The position numbers were made by a program, and so were the translations under genes. From Rhynchopus sp. YZ270_cl-10 (taxonomy: Eukaryota; Euglenozoa; Diplonemea; Diplonemida; Diplonemidae): a stretch of 64,000 bases of DNA. The DNA lies in NCBI GenBank assembly GCA_964035575.1, contig OZ037846.1:275501-339500 (forward strand), in the 5' to 3' direction. The notes below the pieces were generated by a model. The model had not been told where the DNA came from and did not search any database. It saw nothing but the letters and a program-made list of their open reading frames with translations. Numbering within the stretch: the first letter of the stretch is position 1; the number at the start of each line of letters is the position of its first letter. Below are positions 51,201 to 60,814 of the stretch, piece after piece.

Positions 51201-53979
51201 CTATACATTTACACCGTACCCAAAAAATTTTTCGCCTGCGGCGCCATTTTTTTTGTTTTTTTTTCAGGGTATTAGCTTGGTACTCAGAATTAGGTTCAAA
51301 AACCTAATTCTGAAATTTTTCGGGGGGAAAAAAAAAATATAGATTTGGATTTCGGGGGGGGAAATATGGGGGAAAGAACCGTGGTTGAACCACGGGAGTA
51401 CGCAGTACCCTTGGGAACTGGGTTGCTGACCGCACCATCCAGGCTGTACCTTAAAATTTTTTTGCCTGCGGCGCCATTTTTCCTTTTTTGCTCCGCAAAA
51501 AAGGGTTCGTTGAGCTCCATTTGACGGACGGAGCTTGAACCCAACTATGAGTGAGAAAAAAGATGTGGCGAAAAGAATAAAAGTAGCGTACCGTGCGCCT
51601 GCGGCGCAAGCTTTCACACCCTTCCCATGACATTGTTTGCCTGTAAAATAGTGCAATTTTAAAGCGCGATTTTAGAAATGTTGCATACCGTGGCTTCGCC
51701 AGGAACCTTTGGGTGCCATGGCCACCGTTTCTTGTAAATGTATTGAGGTTACCGACAATAAGGCTGACACCCACTACGGATTGCAGATCACCAGTGGCTG
51801 AAAGCTACCAAGGTTGCACAGAGGAGGGGAGGCTTTTCCGCAGGGTTGGGGTGGTGTAGGTTTGCCGTGGTCACAAAATACCGAGAAAATTTTTCGCTTC
51901 GTTTCCCCCACAGAAAAAAATGACTGCCTCACACAAAACCACCTTTTTGGTGGGGGCTAGGGGGGCTATATAATACCCTGCTATAACCCCACCAAAAAAA
52001 AAAAATTCAAAAAACCTAATTCTGGAAAAAATCCAAAATCCAAGCTTATACCCTGTTTTTTTTGCTCCGCAAAAAAAAAAAATATATACAGTTCACTATG
52101 TTCCCTGGTCGTGCTGAAAAAAAAATTTGGGCAAAAAAACAAACTGACCCCCCCCAAACTTAAAATCTGGATTCCTGGATAAGACACTGGTGGAATGCAG
52201 TAGAAATAAAAAAAATGAGTTGGTGTGTCACATACCGCCACGTCATGGACATCGTGTGGGTTCACGATGATGCTGCCACCCAGCGCTGTCGACGCACCTG
52301 CAAACTCGGATAGGATGAGGGGTGCCTTGTTGCCACGCCACACCTCGCCCTCCGTGGTGACGTGGTCTCCTTGGCACGCCACTGCTTCGTGCGACGCAAG
52401 ACTGAGACCATCACGAAGAGGCGTCACCATCAAGACATGCGCCATCATATACAGCTCACAGCTCTGTGTCGATGTTGGTTTTTTTTTTTGTCCACATTGT
52501 GGAACCTTTTTTACACTAAGTTTGATACGTTAGAAATCTTCAACCACATTTGTTTTATTAGCCTAAAGCCCCCCTCCCTTGAAAAGGTTGTATTCTCATC
52601 CCCAAAATGCTCTCTTTTCATACCTCCTGCATTGAAAACACAGCAGAATCGCGAGGTTGCACCAGGTGTACAGGAGCGGGTTTGCCTAACTCCCCGTACT
52701 TCCCGTTTATGTTGCCTACTGTTTCTTGGACAAGCGCCTGCAGCTCTGTGTCGGCAGACTTGGCGCATTGGTCTATCACTTCGAGAAGCACAACCTTGCC
52801 CCGCCACTCCGCGTTGTTGCTCAGGAACTTCTCAAAGGCGTGCAGTCTCAGCAGGGTCCCTTGGCTGTCATCCAGCTTCCGCGAGCGCCCTACCACAATC
52901 TTCAGCCCTTTCAGACCAGACTCCGTCAGCTTCTGACGGACATGCGCATGAAACCCTTTCCTTGCAACCAATTTTTTGATTTCCGCGAAATTTAACCCTG
53001 CAGGGGAGATGTGCGTCCTCACGAACCTGCCGTCGTTAGTTAGCAATCCTCTGCCTTGTGTATCTGTTGACAATAACGCTTCGCATGCCGCACGGTGGTG
53101 GTTGCAGTGCGCATATGTGTTGAAACCGATCACATCAGCAGCAAGCATCCCCTCCAGCAAATCCTTGCGCACCGGAAGCTGACGGAAGAGCTCCCCTGTT
53201 GGAAAAGGAGAGTGCATGAAAAAGCCTATCGTGCACCCAGGAAGAATCGCTCTGACATGCTTCGGAACCAGCAGCAAATGGTAGTCATGCACCCACACCA
53301 CATCCCCTCGACGGTACACCTTCAGCACTGCGTCGGCAAACTTTGCGTTTACCTTTTCGTACATTCCGAAAAACTTGAATTTGTTCACAAAATTCTTTGT
53401 TCGCAGCGAATAATGCAGCAACGGCCAGAGCACCCCTTTGCAGAACCCATGATAAAACCCCTCTACCTCATCTTTCTCGAGGAAGAGAGGCACTGCACGG
53501 TGTCTTTGAATCATAATGGATGTCAGCTCCGGACGGTCACATGGTGCAACGAATGTGTCAAGCCACCCAATGTGAAAGGACCCTACCTTCTGCGCGGACG
53601 CCGCAAAATGCTTCAAAGCAGTTGATATTAAGTCAAACGGCTCCTCCTCGATGTGCCATGTGAACGTGTCAGCTGTGTGCCACACCTTCGTCACCGTATA
53701 AGGCAAACGGCAAGACACCGCGATCGCCCGCCCACCCGACATCGGTGTCGTAACTGCCTGCGGTTCTTCGTTGTTGGAGAGCTCCAGTTGAAAGGCGTGC
53801 TTCTGACGGGAAGGGGCATTCGGTTGTACCCTTGTAGTGGGTGTGCTTGATAGCTCAAATGAAGGCGTGCTTTCAAAGCCGGACAAAGGCAGCGCGGAAA
53901 ACGTTGCTTGGGGAGGGGTGCTAAGGTGGAAGGTGCTTGGCGCTTCAGTGGCGAGAGGGACAGGGAGTTGGGTTGCCAT
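48233..53979 (-). CDS. Trehalose-6-phosphate synthase/phosphatase fusion, seven exons
   Basis: Exons read 53979-52624, 52463-52236, 50976-50135, 49738-49596, 49258-49162, 48859-48784 and 48451-48233. Splices are GT-AG with matching phases and total 986 codons. The N-terminal GT20 domain shows VSCRLP, WVHDYHLLLVP, FMHSPFPTGELF and VTPLRDGLSLASHEAV. The substrate-phosphate motif, usually RLDYxKG, reads KLDDSQG, so the Arg and Lys are Lys and Gln and synthase activity is doubtful. The C-terminal HAD phosphatase is complete in motifs: LVLDWDGS, VMTGR, EHGAFVR, SKVVSLQWL and FGDDRCDEELF. It should dephosphorylate trehalose-6-phosphate. The extra segment in exons 4-5 is Pro/Ser-rich and specific to this protein. 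The start at 53979 has a CCATGG context; a TTG-type start upstream is less likely. Confidence 0.88.
48490..48525 (-). repeat. Family 2 motif, short copy in the last trehalose gene intron
   Basis: GAAATACAAAGCCCTCTCGTGGCAGTGTACC (read in two parts: GAAATACAAAG and CCCTCTCGTG with CAGTGTACC) matches the first third of the full copies at 21211 and 55401. It lies within the intron 48452-48783, close to its 3' end on the transcript. Confidence 0.45.
51265..52055. mobile_element. hAT-like non-autonomous transposon in the second trehalose gene intron
   Basis: Ends read CAGGGTATTAGCTTGG and the inverse of CAGGGTATAAGCTTGG, with further inverted AGAATTAGGTT blocks inside. Runs of at least eight T flank both sides, allowing an 8-bp T duplication. 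Internal GCCTGCGGCGCCATTT and TTTTGCTCCGCAAAA units are shared with the element at 37770-38322. At 791 bp it makes up most of the 1259-bp intron; the other five introns are 160-396 bp. No transposase is seen. Confidence 0.75.
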
Positions 53980-55168
53980 GGTTTTTGTGTATGTTTTTTT
54001 TGTGTACAAATTAAAAAAAGAAACCGTCCGTGCCTTAGAATAAGGAGGGGTTCTGAAGATGTGGGGGTTAGTGTTTGGGAAAATTTCGCATAATTCCGGG
54101 TTTTTGAGGAGGGAAAAAAAAAGAGGAAAAAAATAGGGGCAAACGCGCTCGCAGAGGTTAACCGTGGCTTGGCCAGGAACCTTTTGGGTTATATGACCAT
54201 TTTATAGTCATGTACGTTTTGCAAATTTACTTAAAGGTGTAGCTGGAGGGACATCGACGCTCCGAACGGAGATGATAAAAAAGGGATTGTTCCCTTCACC
54301 TGAGGACCCCGTCCTCTGCAAGGTGTGTCTTGCTCACGCAAAACTCAGGCACACTGCGCGAGCATACAGAAAAACATACTCACACGAAACGCGAAACAAA
54401 TTTGCTTCGAAAAACAAAACAAAAAGAGGACGCCATGGATGTGAACTATATGCGGAGGCGGAGGTGAGAAGCAAGCACTCAGGAGACACCCGCACCGACT
54501 TTGTTCGCTGTGCTGCTGCTGCTGGGGTTGACGACGGGGCAAGTGGCGTGCATGCGGATTTTCTTCTTGAAGTGTGGTAGATATTCGGGGACGAAGCAGC
54601 TGATGAAGCAAATGAAGTCCTCACTTCGTGAGCAGAGATGGGAAAGAGCTTTTCTCCTTCTCTGGCAGAGAGGGAGGCAGAGCGCGAGGACGACCAAAAA
54701 TTTAGCAAAAAATGCTCGAGAGACTCGTTACTCTTTGCTTGTTGCTCAAAAGGCTAAAAACGGGAAGAGAAAAAATAAAGGTTGTTTGTTGCTTCGCTGC
54801 CACTTACCTTTAAAAAACAGCCGTTTGGTGGTTCCAAAAGAAAGTGCCACGTGTGTCGTTCCCTCACCCCGCTTCTTGTAGTTGTGTGGAAGCGTCAACG
54901 AAGAGCCTGCAGTAACCCTCTTTGAGTCTTTCACCCGTTTCTCTCATTTAAACCTGCAAAACGCGAGGGGAAAAATTTAAATCTTTTTTGAGAGATAAAA
55001 CAGGGGGGGTAAGGTAGTGGGGAGCATGGGGGGAACTTTATAATAGTGCAAGAGGGCGGTCAGAAAAATAGGGGGAAAAGGGGGAAAAAACCCGATACTT
55101 GACACAAGCAAGAAGAGGGGAGCAGAAGGGATAAATGTATCAGAGAAAGGAAAGAAGTTTTTTTTTTT
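53980..55168. other. Spacer upstream of the trehalose gene
   Basis: Short plus-strand frames at 54272-54580 and 54501-54881 are not convincing; the second has no ATG. A piece of the hAT-like family (CCGTGGCTTGGCCAGGAACC) is at 54160-54182. Otherwise I see A- and G-rich sequence only. The trehalose gene promoter should lie near 53980-54150. Confidence 0.4.
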
Positions 55169-55320
55169 GTTGTGTCGACAATCACCTGCTAGTGCAGGAT
55201 CTGTACTCAATGTCGCCTGAAGGTTGTTGTACTTAAAATATATAGACGGAGGTCGTCCTCAACTCTGGAAAGTAGTTTTTATTTGTTGTTTATGCATTCG
55301 AGTGCTGTGGTATTATTTTT
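55169..55320. repeat. Dispersed repeat, about 150 bp, copy 2 of 2
   Basis: Second copy of the unit at 28871-29030, starting after a T run with GTTGTGTCGACAATCACCTG. Same orientation, diverged by scattered substitutions. Confidence 0.45.
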
Positions 55321-55400
55321 TTTTTTGGCAAGATGATCCCAAGCCTTGCAGTGATTAAATCACCTTTTTGATCACAATTATGGGACGAAAAACGAAGCAG

Positions 55401-55520
55401 AACAATACAAAAGCCCTCTCGTAATAGTGTACCTTGGTACATGACTGGGTGTACCAGGGGGGTGGACACCCAACCATGGCAGTCCTACAATCCATTTCGT
55501 GGTTTAGATCTGATAAAGAA
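55401..55520 (-). repeat. Family 2 structured repeat, second full copy
   Basis: Carries all blocks of the copy at 21211-21345, including GTGTACCTTGGTAC, GGTGGACACCC, ACCATGGCAGTCC and CAATCCATTTCGTGG, so the conserved length is about 120 bp. Flanking sequence is unrelated. Confidence 0.5.
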
Positions 55521-55579
55521 TGGTTTTAGATGGGTCTACTCTATTGTTTAAAAAATTGAAATAATGAATGAGTGTAAAG

Positions 55580-55609
55580 GAGATGAGGCCTCTCGTGCTT
55601 AGCCGCCAC
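55580..55609 (-). promoter_or_regulatory. Family 1 hairpin motif
   Basis: GAGATGAGGCCTCTCGTGCT followed by TAGCCGCC keeps the core and the loop but only a short stem. It lies about 930 bp downstream of the stop of the minus-strand gene at 56542-57261 and directly beside the solitary DIRS-type repeat. Confidence 0.4.
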
Positions 55610-55620
55610 AAAAAAATACA

Positions 55621-55913
55621 AAAATATATCCGTTTCGCTTGATCAGATCTCGACCGTTTGTTGCATTGCACGCTTCCACCAATTTTTTTTTTTTGAAAAA
55701 ATTGATTGTTTCCAGCACACGCGGACTGTGTCAGTGTGCGATGGTATATGATTATTGCCTGAAGTACAGAAAATGGGAGTGTCGGTGGCGGAGCACAAAA
55801 GAGGTAAAATGAAAAACATATCGGGTGGGGTCTCTGATCTAATCTGTGCGACGAATATATTTCCCCTAACACGCCATGTTTGGCCAGGGCCTCTCCAGCG
55901 CGTCAGTTGCAAA
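55621..55913 (-). mobile_element. Solitary terminal A-B repeat of the DIRS-like family
   Basis: On the minus strand this is repeat A (55913 down to about 55699), a short A run, then repeat B ending at 55621, with no coding part. It is the A-B unit found at the right end of the full element at 33132-38433 and is nearly identical to it. It is probably a remnant left by recombination, comparable to a solo LTR, and of similar young age. Confidence 0.75.
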
Positions 55914-56541
55914 AAACAAAAACAAAAAATAGTGTCGTGGAGGATACTCGAAAAAGGCTTCTCTTGTAGGTGTTTGCTATCAATACAGACACATGACTAG
56001 CACAATGCACGTTCTGTGTAACAATCAGCAAAACATCGCAAAAATATACAGCAAAAAAAAGTGAAAATAGAACCTTTTAGTTTACTTTATTTTTGAAGAA
56101 GAAAAAAGCTTTCCTGAAATTTAAAAAAGAAAAAATCTGTTTTTTTTTTTGACAAAAATCTGAAAAACGAACAGTTGTCGGGAGATCAGAGATAGAATGG
56201 AGAACCACGCAATCCTTAGCACTGCCGTTTCCCCCCCACCCCCCACCCCCCGCTCCCTTTTAGGTGTTTCGCCTGTAAAAGCAAACCATTTGTTAGTTTG
56301 GGGGATAAGAAAATACCGGATTTACCGTATTCGTGCAGAGTATTGACCGTAAAAAAAGGTAGAACTTCCAGACAATCCTGAAAATCCTGAAAAAGTCGAA
56401 CATTTGTACGAATGGGGTAATACAAAAAACCTCAAAAGTGTCGCTTTTTTTTGAAGTTGAAATTGTACTACGGGCATCTTTTTCTTCTTCTTCTTTTTTG
56501 AAACACCTCCCTCCCCCTCCCCCTCCTCCCCCTCTTCCCCA
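55914..56541. other. Spacer downstream of the F-box-like gene
   Basis: Nothing recognised. A CCACCCCCCACCCCC run at 56233-56252 and a CCTCCC run at 56508-56538 lie close to the stop codon at 56542. The 3' UTR of that gene should be here. Confidence 0.4.
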
Positions 56542-57261
56542 TCACCAAATCTTCGGCATTGCCGCCAGGTCCGAACACATTCTATCCGGCAGAAGCAACG
56601 GCACTGCTGTTGGGGAGAGGATGCGGGACCACGGTATGCACAGCTCTGTGTTCGACCCCTTCCGGAGGTGGCGCGCGGTCAGGTAGTGCAGGACGTTCAC
56701 CCAGACCTCGCGGGGGAGCACCGGCGAGGCAAACTTCGTGGAGATGAGGAGCACCACGAAGACCACCCGGCGCAGAAACGCGGGGCAGTCTGCGTGCTTG
56801 CGTTGCACCCAGCCGTGGGGGAGGTTGTCCTTCGACCACACATCAACAAACACCACATCTTCCGGCGACAACGACACCTGCACCTCCGGGAACGAACACC
56901 GCAAGCTATCATCCGAGATAACGTACATCACCACCCCCTCATCACCTATCAGCAGCTCCCCATCCTCAGCTGCCGTCGCCCCTTTTACATATGTGTCGCC
57001 CCGGAATTTCCCTCCCCCAGTGAAGCTGATGTGGTCGCCTATCTCATAGTGAGCGGAAGCGGGCTTGACACGGAGGCTGGCTAGAAGGCTTTTTCTTGTC
57101 GCTGCAGCGAAGGAAACAATCAATGTGAGACTGCCAAGAATGCACAATACAATCCCCACCTCCGTTAAGGTTCGCATGACCACCACGGAGACCCCAAAGA
57201 CCAGCATCATAATCCCGAAGCAGCCGCCCGCCATATTCCACATTGCTGCATTTTGTCGCAT
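56542..57261 (-). CDS. Two-pass membrane protein with F-box-like segment
   Basis: The 239-residue protein starts with two hydrophobic helices (about 9-29, GGCFGIMMLVFGVSVVVM, and 33-53, GIVLCILGSLTLIVSFA). A soluble part follows (GDHISFTGGGKFRGDTYVKG, VQVSLSPEDVVFVDVW), rich in beta-strand patterns and reminiscent of a small beta-barrel. Near residue 180 LPREVWVNVLHYLTARHL resembles the start of an F-box (LPxEVWxxILxYL). If so it could tether a ubiquitin ligase adaptor to a membrane, but the match is short and could be chance. It is intronless, on the minus strand, with a start ATG at 57261. Confidence 0.6.
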   Translation of the reverse strand: MRQNAAMWNMAGGCFGIMMLVFGVSVVVMRTLTEVGIVLCILGSLTLIVSFAAATRKSLLASLRVKPASAHYEIGDHISFTGGGKFRGDTYVKGATAAEDGELLIGDEGVVMYVISDDSLRCSFPEVQVSLSPEDVVFVDVWSKDNLPHGWVQRKHADCPAFLRRVVFVVLLISTKFASPVLPREVWVNVLHYLTARHLRKGSNTELCIPWSRILSPTAVPLLLPDRMCSDLAAMPKIW

Positions 57262-58055
57262 CTTTTTTCAGATTTTGAGATAAAAAAAAAAATACCTCTC
57301 CCCCCCCGTGGGGGTGGGTGGTGGAGAAGTTATGCAAGAGGGGGTGTGCCGTTTGTTAAAATCTTTGCTTTTTGAAAACTTGGTTTTTGTATTAGTGTAG
57401 ACACCCGAGGATGAACTCCACTATATTGCTTTTGGTGAAGAGCCGGGTTGTGTAGGGGATTTGCTTATAAGCAGCTTTTTTGTGGTTTTTGCAAAACGGC
57501 CAGAAGGGTGTGTGTGTGTGTGATTTTTGGTACTGAAGGCTTCGTTAGTGGGAATGCATGTGGGATGGTGTGAGATGAGTAGGGTAGGTGGGGGTTGTGG
57601 GTGAGGTCTGGTGGGGGTAAGGTGTTTGTTGGGGAAAAGGTTTATAAGATGAACCTAAGCCTCTCTGCGCTGAGCCACCCCTAAAGCAATCGTTGCTTAC
57701 TAAAAAGTGTCGCTACCGATGATCTGTGTGGGGTAAGAACTCCCTGGACTCAACATTGCCTGCAAAAACGGTACTACGGAAGAGCGGAGACGAGGTTGGA
57801 CTGATTTTGTTGTAAAACGGGGAAGGTGGTTTGTTTGACAGTCTGGAAAAAAAAATGTATTTTTTTTTTTGTCTAGCAAAAAAAATAAAAACAAGAGAGA
57901 AAGGCAAGCAATATACAGCGTCATCATCACATCCTGGCAATGGTATTTGCACTGTAAAGCACAAAAGAAGAAAAAGAAAAACACACAACACATGCCAATG
58001 GATTGGCCACGTGGCATCATCCTTTCTCGGAACTAATCTGCACTACAAATAAAAG
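57262..58055. other. Spacer with two hairpin motifs
   Basis: Upstream of the F-box-like gene. It holds the second 49-bp TAGTG/CACTA repeat (57373-57423) and a family 1 hairpin (57641-57682, TTTATAAGATGAACCTAAGC then CTCTCTGCGCTGAGCCACC). No gene is supported. Confidence 0.45.
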
Positions 58056-58140
58056 AGTTGAAATACAAAATCCCTCTCGTGAACAGTGTACCTTGGTGCA
58101 TGACCGGCTGTACCGGGGGGGGGGGGGGGGGGCCCAACCG
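58056..58140 (-). repeat. Family 2 motif, partial copy
   Basis: AGTTGAAATACAAAATCCCT, CTCGTG, CAGTGTACCTTGG and GACCGGCTGTACC then a run of G. The copy stops in the G run, and what follows (58140 onward) is unrelated C-rich sequence. Confidence 0.45.
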
Positions 58141-58339
58141 GGGGGGTCCGTCCGGCCGTTTTTGCTGTCCAAAACCGCTTTTTTTGAAGAAAACCCCGAA
58201 AAAACACTCAAAACCACCCAAAACCCCCCCGAAACCACCCGAAAACCACCCAAAATTACGAAAAATGCACTTCTGAGCACCAATTTTTATTTTTTTCTGA
58301 CTTTTTGGGCTTTAGAGTGCGAAAATGTCAAAAAGGGGG

Positions 58340-58935
58340 GTATACGGGTAGTTTAAGCGTTGCAGACACATACACATCCCCAAAAATACACCCAAGGACC
58401 CCAAAAAGCTGCAAAAACCACACATTTCCACCTCGGGACCCCAGCGGAGGTGGGCTGAGGTGGTTTTTGGGTGTTTTGAATTTACATCAGTTTTTTTTGA
58501 TGAAAAAATCGTGTTTTCTAACCGTTTTTAGCCGGGAGTAAGTGTTGCAAAGTGTTGCATAGCCGGCTCATACCCGTTGCATGCCATTTCATGGCCCAAA
58601 AAAGCCTACCGAGTGTCCCAAATGCTATTTTTCACCCCACATGAGGTCTGGGAGTCATTTCCTGGGGTATTTTGACACTATGACGACTGTCATATTACTT
58701 TTTTTGGGGTTTTCAGGACGGGCTATGTTTGAAGGAGGGGCTATGTTTAAGCTTTCGAGGCACACACGCACACTGAAAAATGCATCTGGGACCCACACAG
58801 GACCCCCAAAAAGCTGTAAAACTATATATTACCACCTCGGGAACCCAGAGGAGGTGGACCGAGGTGTTTTTCGGGTCTTTAGATGGAGTTTTATATGATC
58901 GGAGAATTTTTTTGTCAAGTGTTGCATTTTGCCAC
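58340..58935 (+). repeat. Diverged tandem duplication, about 400-bp period
   Basis: Blocks at 58360-58560 recur at about 58755-58930: GGACCCCAAAAAGCTG, CACCTCGGGA, GGAGGTGG, GAGGTGTTTTTCGGGT or its like, and AAGTGTTGCA. Each copy has a palindromic CCACCTCGG...GGAGGTGG core. There is no coding potential on either strand; probably decayed mobile DNA. Confidence 0.4.
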
Positions 58936-59163
58936 AAAGTGTGACGCGAGCGTGACGGTATTTTGAGGGGTTTTTCACAAAAAAATCAATTTTTTTTTAG
59001 TCGGGAAAGTCTCTGTAGAGGTTGTCAGGTGGTTTATTGGGATATTTGGGTGATCCCCAGGGCGATTTGCGCCCAGGTACGACCTTTTTAGTGGATTTCT
59101 TCACCTAAATTTCAAAAAAATGGTTTTGGACAGCAAATCCTTAAGGAATTCCTTCTACGTGGA

Positions 59164-59424
59164 CCCCCCTAGGCATAGTGTGCAGACGAACATTTTTGGT
59201 TCGTCGACGAACAAAATGTTCGTCGGTTTTGTTCGTCGATGTTCGTCGACGAACATCGACGAACATCGACGAACATCGACGAACAGGTCCCTGCCACAAG
59301 GGCAACCCACGACGAACAACGACGAACAACGACGAACATCGACGAACAAAAATTTTTTTTCCCCCCACGACGAACATCGACGAACATTTTGTTCGTCTGC
59401 ACACTATGCCTAGGGGGGGGGGGG
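59164..59424. mobile_element. Fold-back element with CCTAGGCATA ends and CGACGAACAT core
   Basis: Left end CCCCCCTAGGCATAGTGTGC then AGACGAAC; the right end is its inverse followed by a G run. The interior is almost wholly built of GACGAACATC and GACGAACAAC repeats in both orientations, with one unique insert (CAGGTCCCTGCCACAAGGGC). The short units copy the sequence next to the terminal repeat, so the inside seems to have grown from the ends. It could form a large hairpin. No coding capacity. Confidence 0.72.
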
Positions 59425-60814
59425 TAGGGGGGGTCACATCCCATGTTAAAAGTGAGGACACCGACCAAAAAAAATTTTTTTTGAGAAAAAAAATGGACAT
59501 CACCCTGAAAAACCAGAAAATATGGTCCCCAGGTGACCTACAATTCAATTCCGCCTGGTTTTGGACACTTCTGAGCACTTGTGGGGGTCTAATTCGGATT
59601 TTTCAAAAAAAAAAAAAACGGCCTGGGACAGGGTTTGTACTTTGGCACCTTTCAAATCGGGGTACAATCAAAACCCATTAAAAACACCGTTGGGACGCAT
59701 TGAGAGGGCGGGAAAAGTGCCGGGGGCACTGTATACGCCAAGTCCGGTCTAAAAGCCTTGTGTAGGCGCAGTGGAATGGCAGTAAAGGCAAAGCGCCGTA
59801 TCCACTGTGGAATAGGCCTGCTGAAGGTGTCCTCAGAGGCGATTCTGCAAGTCCTGGGGAGATTGAGTTTAAGAAAACACATGAAAAGGGGAGGAAAGTG
59901 ATGTGTGTGGCATTGGGCCTCCCACGCGTCCTCCTCGCGGGTCATTGCGCACGGCTTGTCGTCAAGCAGTCTGGCCTTGCCATGTTGGAGCAGTGTGCCT
60001 AAGTTCCCAATACGGCGTTCCTTGCCCTTGTGAGCTTTGAGGACGTCTCGCTCTTGCCGCTATATTTTGTGGCGTGCCTGTCCGTGTTCACAAGGGATGT
60101 CTCTTTCCTCCCACAGTAATCTGGGTGTGGGGTCTGAAGAAGACAAAGAAGACGAGGCAGATGCGGGGTGGTGCTGTAGTCGAGTCTATGACTGGATATC
60201 CATATACGTGTCTAGTACACGGCTATTGTAGACTGAACTGCAAAACCAAGGGGGGAATTGGGCATTGCAATATCTGGAAAGTCATACGAGGTGTTTTTTT
60301 CCGCAAGGGAAGGTACCCTGAGGGACCGGGTGAGGCAGTGACGGCAGATCTGCTCGATAATTTACACCTGACTAATTTTCCTCCCTAAATTGATCACTCC
60401 CTGGCCTATTAATGGTGTGGGTACCTAAGCGCGTGTATACATTGGTCACTACGACCCACAAAATACAGATGCCAGGTGACCGTCTTGTCTTCTTTTGGCT
60501 GTATTCAAACGCACTTAGATGACATTAGTCAAGATGTATCCTTTACTTCCTAAAATATGAGTCATGGGCTGTTGCCATGGCCATATCTCGTTTATGTGCT
60601 AAAAAATAGGAATAAGCAAGGTACAGACCCTGTCCCAAGACCCCTTTTTTTTTCGGAATTTTGATTTTCTGGTCACTTCCGGTCACTATTTTTGGTATTT
60701 TTGGGCCTCCAGGACGTTTTCTAGGGGATCTTGGGTAGTGACTTGTGGGGTCGGACACCGCGCTGCGCGTAGAATTCAAAAACCCTGAAAAAGTGCATTG
60801 TCCTCCCCTTGTGA
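59425..60814. other. Spacer with transposon-like flanks
   Basis: No gene is recognised; minus-strand codons at 59652-59945 are open but show no known feature. GGGACAGGGTTTGTAC near 59626 and GTACAGACCCTGTCCC near 60626 are an inverted pair about 1 kb apart and may mark the edges of another inserted segment. CCTGGTTTTGGACACTTCTG near 59560 resembles 63165-63190 in the terminal palindrome. Confidence 0.4.

Noticed and set aside
54272-54881. Small secreted or zinc-type protein on the plus strand
   Set aside because: The frame with a signal-like start lacks an ATG, the other has only a single Cys pair, and neither has a supporting homologue in the window.
58097-58260. Telomere-like C-rich tract
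   Set aside because: The CCAAAACCCCCC-like words are irregular, lack a fixed unit and lie inside other repeats.
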